From DATJFH01 sp035495815 (GTDB taxonomy: Bacteria > Acidobacteriota > Terriglobia > Bryobacterales > Bryobacteraceae), in NCBI GenBank assembly GCA_035495815.1, contig DATJFH010000007.1, forward strand, positions 1-15,756: DNA of 15,756 nucleotides. Reading direction: 5' to 3'. Made by a program: the position numbers and the translations under genes. Position 1 is the first letter of the stretch; each line of letters opens with the position of its first letter. The notes under the pieces were generated by a model, which was not told the origin of the DNA, searched no databases, and worked only from the letters and a program-made list of their open reading frames with translations. Positions 1 to 7,447 of the stretch are shown here, in pieces.

Positions 1-183
1 GTGGGTAAAGGTCGCCGAACAGGTCGAGGAGATGGCGTCCGATATAGCTCCGGAGGAACTCGAAGGTGACCTCGGGGCTTTCACCGGTGTTCAACAGCAC
101 CTGCCGGACGGCGCCGCAGATATCGTGCGCCGAGTCCAGCAGAGTGCCGTCAAGGTCAAACAGGTAGACCGGAAAAGCAGGGA

Positions 184-187
<4 letters not shown>
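1..187 (-). CDS. HAD-superfamily phosphatase, phosphoglycolate phosphatase-like (3' end cut by window edge)
   Basis: Only the first 62 codons lie in the window. Translation from the GTG at 187-185 gives VIPAFPVYLFDLDGTLLDSA followed by a helical cap start ending in RSYIGRHLLDLFGDLYP. The DLDGTLLDSA stretch (residues 11-20) is HAD motif I, with Asp11 the expected nucleophile and Asp13 the general acid/base. The helices that follow look like the alpha-helical cap of the Gph/PGP subgroup, which dephosphorylates small phosphosugars such as 2-phosphoglycolate. The GTG overlaps the ftsH stop codon (GTGA), so translation is probably coupled to ftsH. No good Shine-Dalgarno lies at normal spacing; a GAGGGAG is about 15 bases upstream. 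The substrate cannot be fixed from this fragment: a pyrophosphatase (PpaX) or another HAD member is equally possible. The HAD family call is secure. Confidence 0.85.
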
Positions 188-2112
<1,925 letters not shown>

Positions 2113-2297
2113 CTGGAACCTCCGTCCCATGGTCTGCGCTTGCGCGCGATGCTCCGAACCTTATTCCGCAGCAAGTTACAGCCGCGCGAAAACCAACGGG
2201 ACGTAGTTGTCACGCCCGCACTTCCCCACCGCGATTTTCCATCGGCAGGTTTGAAGCTGCGCAACAGAGTGAGTCCGCCAGACTCCGCATGCTTACT

Positions 2298-2303
2298 ATT
2301 ATA
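2298..2303 (-). promoter_or_regulatory. Probable ftsH promoter -10 element
   Basis: A perfect TATAAT reads on the minus strand in the 335-base gap between tilS and ftsH. No convincing -35 hexamer is seen at 16-18 bases; a TTGAAT lies about 23 bases upstream. Transcription would begin near 2291, leaving a leader of about 180 bases before the ftsH GTG. The very start of this leader contains a perfect 5-bp hairpin (GAGTC-TGGCG-GACTC, 2271-2285), which could protect the 5' end. The rest of the gap shows no gene I would support. Confidence 0.45.
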
Positions 2304-2399
2304 GACGCAAATCCACGGGTCCGAGGATTCAATAACTTCTTGCCGCGCAAAACACTAAAGAGGCTGCCCGCGGCTCGCAAGCCGGTTTGCAACATTGGT

Positions 2400-2432
2400 C
2401 TCCGGCGGGAGGTCCGGCGTGCAGGACCGGAG
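2400..2432 (-). terminator. GC-rich hairpin after tilS, possible terminator
   Basis: Sixteen bases after the tilS stop codon, the minus strand can fold with CTCCGG (2400-2405 complement) against CCGGAG (2427-2432 complement) and an internal GGTCC/GGACC alternative pairing. There is no U-tract after it, so it is at best an unusual intrinsic terminator or a 3'-end stabilising structure. It lies between tilS and the proposed ftsH promoter, where a terminator would make sense. Confidence 0.3.
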
Positions 2433-2447
2433 CGCAGCGCGATTTTC

Positions 2448-3851
2448 TTATCGAGCCTCACGGATTGACTCCTCTCGCGGCTCTTCCCGGACCTGGACGA
2501 TGGAACGGCTGGACGGCGTGGCTGCGTATTCCAGGGCCGGGCCGAAGCGCCGTGCCCACACGATGTGGTTGTTTGATGAAAGGACAGGCCAATTGCGCCT
2601 GTCCCACAGAGGGATGCGCGCCTCCTGAAACAGGAACTTGACCTTTTCCGGCCGGGCGCGGCCGAGGGGCCTGTACCGGTCGCCGGGTCTCCAATTGCGC
2701 AATTCGAGGCCGTCGCTCAGCCGGTCCCGATCGAGACCGGGAACGGCGCCATCATAAGCCTCGGCTGCGATCAGGTCCAGGCTCAAGACCCGGTCCTGAT
2801 GGGGGATATCGAATCTGCCGGGGATGGAGACGGGAAGGCAAAAAGCACGTTCCACGGTTCGAGATTCAGGTGCGGCGAGCCGGATCCAGCCGAACGAGCG
2901 CAGGACGTCCAGCCCGGGGAGATGCAGGTGGCCGCGGCCCTCCGGGGCGGCAGCCATTTCCAGAATCCGTTCCACGTGATCGAACCCGATTCCGAGCAAG
3001 TCCCCCTTGGCCTGCCCGATGGCGCTACGGATCAGGCGCCGGCCGACGGCGGGGGGCAGCGCGCGAATCTGCGTGACATCGAGCAGCGGACCGGGGGCGA
3101 GGCGGCCGATCTCGGTCATCCAATACGACTCTTCATCCTGCGCCCAGCGGGCCGTATGAGCCAGGTTTTCCACCAGGGCGGGGTTCCAGTCGCGAATGAG
3201 TTGGGGCAGCAAAGCGTGACGGATACGGTTGCGGGCGAAATCAGCGCTCAGGTTGCTCGAGTCCTCCCGCCAGGGAACGCCGTGCTCCCGCAGCCAGAGT
3301 TCGATGGCGCTCCGTTCCATATCAATTAGCGGACGAACAAAGCCATTTGAAGTGACCGGCCGGATCGCCGCCAGGCCGGCCGTCCCGGAGCCGCGCAGAA
3401 ACCGGAATAGTACGGTTTCCGCTTGATCCGAGCGCGTATGGCCTGTAGCGATCCGGTCCAGGTTCTCCCGCTCGAGAATCTTCTGGTAATAAGTCCGACG
3501 CGCGATCCGGGCGGTTTGTTCCAAATTGCCGCCGGCAGCGGAGTGGAGGCGGCCGACATCGCGCTCCGCAAGGTGGGCGGGCAAGCCCAGGCGGCAGGCC
3601 AGGCCGGCGACGAAACGGGCGTCGTCGCGGGATTCCTCGCCGCGCAGGCGGTGGTCGAGGTGGAGGACGCACAGGGAGAGGTCCCAGCGCGGCGCGAGCG
3701 CGGCAAGCGCGTGCAACAGGTACACCGAATCAGCCCCGCCGGAGACGGCCACGCCAACCCGATCACCCGGCTTGAACATGTTATAACGAAGGATGGTTTT
3801 CAAAACCGGCTCAAACACCACTTCGATTCTAGACGAGTGGTGAGCGAGCAT
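2448..3851 (-). CDS. tilS: tRNA(Ile)-lysidine synthase TilS
   Basis: TilS uses ATP and lysine to convert C34 of the tRNA-Ile CAU anticodon to lysidine, so the tRNA reads AUA and is charged with isoleucine. The N-terminal PP-loop is SGGADS (residues 37-42). It is followed by the family motif HLDHRLRGEESRDDARF (64-80) and ATGHTRSDQAETVLFRFLRG (135-154). The C-terminal domain, with LRNWRPGDRYRPLG and the following KVKFLFQEARIPLWDR, is typical of long TilS forms; the length of 467 aa fits. The start is uncertain. The ATG at 3851 has no good Shine-Dalgarno and leaves only 31 bases to the divergent kdsC. In-frame GTG codons at 3821 and 3818 lie just after a TAGAAT element and would give a near-leaderless mRNA without losing any known motif. 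It is upstream of ftsH, a common bacterial pairing. Confidence 0.95.
   Translation of the reverse strand: MLAHHSSRIEVVFEPVLKTILRYNMFKPGDRVGVAVSGGADSVYLLHALAALAPRWDLSLCVLHLDHRLRGEESRDDARFVAGLACRLGLPAHLAERDVGRLHSAAGGNLEQTARIARRTYYQKILERENLDRIATGHTRSDQAETVLFRFLRGSGTAGLAAIRPVTSNGFVRPLIDMERSAIELWLREHGVPWREDSSNLSADFARNRIRHALLPQLIRDWNPALVENLAHTARWAQDEESYWMTEIGRLAPGPLLDVTQIRALPPAVGRRLIRSAIGQAKGDLLGIGFDHVERILEMAAAPEGRGHLHLPGLDVLRSFGWIRLAAPESRTVERAFCLPVSIPGRFDIPHQDRVLSLDLIAAEAYDGAVPGLDRDRLSDGLELRNWRPGDRYRPLGRARPEKVKFLFQEARIPLWDRRNWPVLSSNNHIVWARRFGPALEYAATPSSRSIVQVREEPREESIREAR
3826..3831 (-). promoter_or_regulatory. Possible tilS -10 element inside the annotated 5' end
   Basis: TAGAAT on the minus strand ends four bases before GTGGTG (3821-3816), which is in frame with tilS. 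If used, it would make a leaderless or nearly leaderless tilS message and separate the tilS and kdsC promoters better than the ATG at 3851 does. No clear -35 box is seen. Confidence 0.25.
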
Positions 3852-3882
3852 TCCAGATCATTTCCGAAAAGCGAGGAGTCTT

Positions 3883-4449
3883 TTGCCCAACGCTCAAGAA
3901 CTGGCTGTACCCGTGAAGCTGCTGTTAATGGACGTGGACGGCGTGCTCACCGACGGCCGGCTGATCAATGTGCCGGACGCCGCCGGGAACATGGTGGAGA
4001 CCAAGGCGTTCGATTCTCAGGACGGGATTGCGTTGCAGTGGCTGAACTGGAAAGGGATCAAGACCGGGCTGATCAGCGGGCGCGTGTCGCCGGCGGCGGT
4101 GGAACGGGCGAAGCAGTGCAAGTTCACCTACGTCTACCAGGGGCATATCGAGAAGATTCCGATTCTGGAGGAGATACTGGCGGACGCGGGGCTGTCGAAA
4201 GAGCAGGTGGCCTACATTGGCGATGACCTGACCGACGTGGTGGTGATGCACCGGGTCGGCCTGGCCATCGCCACGGCGAACGCGCGTTTCGAGGTGAAAC
4301 AGGAAGCTCATTATGTCACGCGCGCCCCGGGTGGCTCGGGGGCGGTCCGTGAAGCCATCGAGATGATTCTGAAGGCGCAGGGGCTCTGGGACGAGATCCT
4401 GCAGAAGTACGAGATTCCGGCCTCAATGAGCCATCGAATCGGCTTCTGA
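3883..4449 (+). CDS. kdsC: 3-deoxy-D-manno-octulosonate 8-phosphate phosphatase KdsC
   Basis: KdsC removes phosphate from Kdo-8-phosphate, giving Kdo for lipid A-core synthesis in the cytoplasm. It is a capless, typically tetrameric C0-type HAD enzyme. At 188 aa the length is normal. Motif I is MDVDGVLTDG (16-25; Asp17 nucleophile, Asp19). Motif II Ser is in GLISGR (62-67), the motif III Lys is probably in HIEKIP (88-93), and motif IV is YIGDDLTD (111-118; Asp114, Asp115). The late RAPGGSGAVREAIE (147-160) is the C-terminal segment that in this family reaches into a neighbouring active site. The start is TTG, with AGGAG at 3874-3878 four bases upstream. The gene stands alone and diverges from tilS; its last 27 bases overlap the convergent unknown gene. 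No kdsA, kdsB or kdsD lies in the window. Confidence 0.93.
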   Translation: MPNAQELAVPVKLLLMDVDGVLTDGRLINVPDAAGNMVETKAFDSQDGIALQWLNWKGIKTGLISGRVSPAAVERAKQCKFTYVYQGHIEKIPILEEILADAGLSKEQVAYIGDDLTDVVVMHRVGLAIATANARFEVKQEAHYVTRAPGGSGAVREAIEMILKAQGLWDEILQKYEIPASMSHRIGF

Positions 4450-4785
4450 CACAAGCGCGCCGAGAACGTAAGCCGGCGAGTTGGGGAAGCGCCGGAACTT
4501 GTCGAGGATGAGGCCGACGTTCATACCCTCGGCTCCGTTTCGAAACCGGAAGTGCAGGAAAAAGTACTTCTCACCCGTTTTGGGGTCGGTGAAATTAGGC
4601 TCGGCGAATCCGCCCGGGCCTGCCTGCCAGTCCGGCCGGTAGATTCCGCTGGTCGCGGAGGAGCCGGTTTCCGGTTTGACGCCGCCGCCGACGACGATGG
4701 GTCCGGCGCTGAGCCGGTTGGCGCAATCGCGAGCCTGATCCCAGGTCGCGAGCTGGTTTGTGTTGAATAACGTGATATTGCTCAA
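4423..4785 (-). CDS. Hypothetical protein, no recognised family
   Basis: This is a 120-aa protein, or 127 aa from an in-frame ATG at 4806. The TTG at 4785 is preferred because AGGAG sits eight bases before it, inside the extra codons; the ATG has only a weak TAGG next to it. Composition looks like a real soluble protein with no signal peptide or membrane helix. It begins SNITLFNTNQLATWDQARDC, has a Gly/Pro-rich middle (GPIVVGGGVKPETGSS, then YRPDWQAGPGGFAEP) and an aromatic strand YFFLHFRFRNG. One visible Cys lies near the N-terminus. I do not recognise the family. It converges on kdsC and overlaps its last 27 bases, which is tolerable for a tail-to-tail pair. No convincing competing frame exists on the other strand. 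Confidence 0.6.
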   Translation of the reverse strand: MSNITLFNTNQLATWDQARDCANRLSAGPIVVGGGVKPETGSSATSGIYRPDWQAGPGGFAEPNFTDPKTGEKYFFLHFRFRNGAEGMNVGLILDKFRRFPNSPAYVLGALVSEADSMAH

Positions 4786-4874
4786 GGTAGCTACTCCTGC
4801 CTTCATCCTAGAATCGGAGGGCGGGGCTGAAGGGTCGGGATCGCGCTAAACAATTGGAAAAAGGGAACGAAAAA

Positions 4875-4913
4875 AATCGAACCGGGCGTGATGAATCGAA
4901 CCGGACGCGAATG
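4875..4913 (+). repeat. Short imperfect tandem repeat
   Basis: Two adjacent copies of a 19/20-base unit occur: AATCGAACCGGGCGTGATG (4875-4893) and AATCGAACCGGACGCGAATG (4894-4913). They lie in the gap between the acyltransferase stop and the unknown gene. Function is unknown and two copies could be chance. Confidence 0.4.
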
Positions 4914-4930
4914 AAAGGTCCGCCGCGAAA

Positions 4931-6130
4931 TTATCCGGGTTCGCCGGCGGCCATTTTCGTGATGAATTGTGTTGAATGAAGCCAGGTGAACTGGGTTCGG
5001 AACCACTCCCGGATGCGGCGATTCGCCGGCTCCTCGACTATCCTGCTGACCAGCGCGGAAATGGCCACCACGCCAACCAGGTACACCAGCGCCGATACCC
5101 CCTGACTGAGATAGCCGGATTCGTGCAGCCAGGTGCGCTTGTACCACCACAGCAGCGGAATATGCAGGATATACATGCAGTAGCTGGCTTTGCCGAGGTA
5201 AGTGGCAAATCGGGTGGAGAGCATCCGGGCGGGAAGTCCACCGCCTAGGGCGAGTCCTACGATGAGCAAGGCATGGACGGGCCGCAGCGCCCGGTTCAGA
5301 TTCATGGAAGACCCGCCTATCTGCGGATAGACGATCATGAACGCTCCGGCGGCGAATGCCGGCGCGTAAAGCCAGAATCCGTTCCGCCAGGAGCGCGGCT
5401 TCAGTTCCCTCAGCATCTCATAGGCGCCGGCGGCTCCGATTCCGAGCAGAAAATCGGCCAGGTGATAAAGCGGCTTCCATTCCGGGGGCACGCCGAGGGG
5501 CTTCATCAGGTGGGGCAGCAGCAGCGAGGCGCCGGCGGCGGCCAGCGCCTTGAACCGGCTGCTCTTTGGAAGGCAGAGCGCGATCAGGGGAAAACAGACG
5601 TAGAAGAACAGCTCGCAGGAAAGCGACCAGGCGGGAGTATTCCAGTGCACGACCGGTTTCGACCAGCCCTGCAGCGCAAAGCCGTAGATGGTGAGCTGCG
5701 TGGCTTTCTGGGAGAAGAGGGGGCTGCCGGCGCCGGTCTGGAACAGGTAGTCGCCGGCGAAGGGAGCGATAACGACGAGCGTTAGAAGGTAGGTGGGATA
5801 GAGGCGCGCAAAGCGACCCACGCCGTAGCGCATCAGGCTGGCGCTGTTCCAGGACGTGCTTCCGTAGCTCAGCGCCAGCACGAAGCCGGACAATACGAAG
5901 AAAGCTCCGACGGCCAGATAACCGCCGCGGAGAATGGCGTGAACCCCGGCCGGGAGCGACTGCGCCCAGGCGTCCAGCATCATACGCTTACCGGTCAGAT
6001 GATGGAGGATTACCCAGAGCGCCAGCACGAAGCGCAGTCCGGTGAGCGCGGGGATGTGTTGGTTGACGGCTGGGCCCGCTTTACCGCGTCCGAGCCAGGC
6101 AGCCAGGATATCCGTGCGCAGGCGCGACAC
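4931..6130 (-). CDS. Acyltransferase 3 family membrane protein (OafA/YrhL-like)
   Basis: This 399-aa polytopic membrane protein belongs to the family that O-acylates surface polysaccharides, lipopolysaccharide O-antigen or lipids using cytoplasmic acyl-CoA. Family marks: ALTGLRFVLALWVILHHL (28-45), with the conserved Arg33 and the His43/44 that correspond to the catalytic His region; GGYLAVGAFFVLSGFVLA (69-86), the Gly-x-x-Gly-V-x-x-F-F-V-L-S-G signature; and RFARLYPTYLL (106-116), the R-x-x-R-x-x-P region. About ten hydrophobic segments follow, with the typical PAWSLSCELFFY (about 155-170) and a C-terminal Arg-rich cytosolic end. The start is a GTG with no strong Shine-Dalgarno. It diverges from the PmoC-like gene across a short AT-rich gap. 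The substrate cannot be told from sequence. Kdo and surface-glycan synthesis (kdsC) nearby is compatible but is not evidence. Confidence 0.9.
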   Translation of the reverse strand: MSRLRTDILAAWLGRGKAGPAVNQHIPALTGLRFVLALWVILHHLTGKRMMLDAWAQSLPAGVHAILRGGYLAVGAFFVLSGFVLALSYGSTSWNSASLMRYGVGRFARLYPTYLLTLVVIAPFAGDYLFQTGAGSPLFSQKATQLTIYGFALQGWSKPVVHWNTPAWSLSCELFFYVCFPLIALCLPKSSRFKALAAAGASLLLPHLMKPLGVPPEWKPLYHLADFLLGIGAAGAYEMLRELKPRSWRNGFWLYAPAFAAGAFMIVYPQIGGSSMNLNRALRPVHALLIVGLALGGGLPARMLSTRFATYLGKASYCMYILHIPLLWWYKRTWLHESGYLSQGVSALVYLVGVVAISALVSRIVEEPANRRIREWFRTQFTWLHSTQFITKMAAGEPG

Positions 6131-6149
6131 GGATTCAGTCTGGAACGCT

Positions 6150-6175
6150 AAACCTATATAAGTATTGTACTCGGC
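6150..6175. promoter_or_regulatory. AT-rich divergent promoter region
   Basis: The gap between the divergent acyltransferase and PmoC-like genes contains the only AT-rich patch nearby. On the minus strand TACAAT (6164-6169) and TATATA (6155-6160) could serve as -10 elements for the acyltransferase. On the plus strand TATAAG (6157-6162) could serve the 6206 gene. No clear -35 boxes are seen on either strand. Confidence 0.35.
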
Positions 6176-6205
6176 GAATCGTTGAAATGTTTGCAGGACC
6201 GGGAG

Positions 6206-7447
6206 ATGGACCCGCAGCGGAGTTGTGAATTCGGAAGGAGCTCACCTCGGGAGGAGTGGAGCGATAATGGTTTTCTGGGCGTCCAACAAGTTACTTCGAT
6301 AGACTCGCCGGCGAAGGCCGCATCCTCGGTTCCGTGGCGCCTGTGGTGCGCCCTGCTGGCGGTCACTTCCACCATGGCGGGTACTCACTGGGACATCGCC
6401 TGGCATCGTTCCATCGGCCGGGACACGTTCTGGACGCCGGCCCACATGGCGATTTACTTCGGCGCGCTGCTGGCGGGCGGGTCCTGCGGTTACCTGATTC
6501 TCTCCACGACCTGGTCGCGACCGGCGTCGGCGGCGCGCGAAGGGGCGGTGAAGATCTGGGGATTTCGCGGACCGCTGGGCGCGTTCATCTGCGCCTGGGG
6601 CGGCTTTGCGATGCTCACTTCCGCCCCCTTCGACGACTGGTGGCACAACGCCTACGGTCTGGACGTGAAGGTGCTGAGTCCGCCGCACGTGGTGCTGATA
6701 ATCGGAATCATCGCCATTGATCTCGGCGCGCTGATCCTGATTGTGGGCGCCATGAATCGCGCAACCGGGGCCCTGCGGGAGCGGCTGAACTGGATGTTTT
6801 TATACATCGCCGCGATGGTGCTGGTATGCCTGCTGATCCTGGTGTTCGAGTACAACATCCGCATCTACATGCACGGCGGACGATTCTACCGGGTGATCTC
6901 GATGGTGGTCCCGATCGTGCTTGCGGGCGCGTCGAGAGCCTCGGAGAAGCGCTGGCCGGCGGTTACCGTGATGGCGTTCTACAGCGCTTTCGTGCTGGCG
7001 ATGCTGTGGATCCTGCCGCTCGCTCCGGCCGAAACCAAGCTTGGGCCTGTGTACCGGCGCGTTACGACGCTGATTCCGGCCGAGTTTCCGCTGCTGCTGA
7101 TCGTTCCCGCGCTGGCGCTCGATCTGCTCCGGCCGCACACCGCGCATTGGAACAGGTGGCTGCAGGCGCTGGCGGGCGGCGTCGTTTTTCTGGCGGTGTT
7201 CACGGCCGTGCAGTGGCCCTTCGCCGATTTCCTGATGTCGCCGGCGGCGCGGAACCGCTTCTTCGGCGCGATCTACTTCGACTACAACCTGCGGCCCTCC
7301 TCTTATTACATCCGCCACCTGTTTCTTCCAACGGAGCGGTCGCCGGGTGAATTCGGGATGGAGATGGCGCTGGCCGCCGCCTGCGCGATCGTGACGACGC
7401 GCATCGGGCTGGCGTGGGGAGACTGGATGCGCAGGATCCGACGATGA
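6206..7447 (+). CDS. Polytopic membrane protein with PmoC/AmoC-like dual metal-site motifs
   Basis: This 413-aa protein has about nine or ten hydrophobic helices. Loop 1 carries DIAWHRSIGRDTFWTPAH (63-80): Asp63, His67 and His80 have the D-x3-H-x12-H spacing of the PmoC CuC site (Asp156/His160/His173 in methane monooxygenase). They also share the W-H, R-D-T and T-P-x-H context of AmoC. Loop 2 carries DDWWHNAYGLDVKVLSPPH (143-161): Asp143, His147 and His161 match the PmoC CuD spacing (Asn227/His231/His245), with Asp for Asn. The N-terminus is shorter than in PmoC. About 150 extra C-terminal residues hold several helices and two similar loops, FEYNIR (214-219) and FDYNLR (358-363). The ATG at 6206 has AGGA seven bases upstream; TTG at 6182 or 6191 would be longer. 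The stop overlaps the next start (ATGA). The call rests on motif recognition. An unrelated His-rich membrane protein remains possible. Confidence 0.75.
   Translation: MDPQRSCEFGRSSPREEWSDNGFLGVQQVTSIDSPAKAASSVPWRLWCALLAVTSTMAGTHWDIAWHRSIGRDTFWTPAHMAIYFGALLAGGSCGYLILSTTWSRPASAAREGAVKIWGFRGPLGAFICAWGGFAMLTSAPFDDWWHNAYGLDVKVLSPPHVVLIIGIIAIDLGALILIVGAMNRATGALRERLNWMFLYIAAMVLVCLLILVFEYNIRIYMHGGRFYRVISMVVPIVLAGASRASEKRWPAVTVMAFYSAFVLAMLWILPLAPAETKLGPVYRRVTTLIPAEFPLLLIVPALALDLLRPHTAHWNRWLQALAGGVVFLAVFTAVQWPFADFLMSPAARNRFFGAIYFDYNLRPSSYYIRHLFLPTERSPGEFGMEMALAAACAIVTTRIGLAWGDWMRRIRR
6249..6302 (+). other. Strong Shine-Dalgarno plus 11-codon out-of-frame ORF within the 5' part of the PmoC-like gene
   Basis: GGGAGGAG (6249-6256) lies ten bases before an ATG at 6267, and a second GGAAGGAG sits at 6233-6240. 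The ATG opens MVFWASNKLLR and stops at 6302. It is in a different frame from the surrounding membrane protein. It could be a leader peptide, a mark of a start-site or frameshift problem, or chance purine-rich sequence. Confidence 0.25.

Noticed and set aside
2113..2447. Riboswitch or small RNA in the tilS-ftsH gap
   Set aside because: No recognised riboswitch core or conserved RNA motif could be seen; only a -10 element and small hairpins.
2210..2461. 83-codon minus-strand frame starting at GTG 2461, overlapping the tilS end, with AGGAG seven bases upstream
   Set aside because: The start context is good but the product is Arg/Ser-rich and motif-free, and it covers the TATAAT and hairpin proposed for ftsH. 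Kept as an unlikely small gene.
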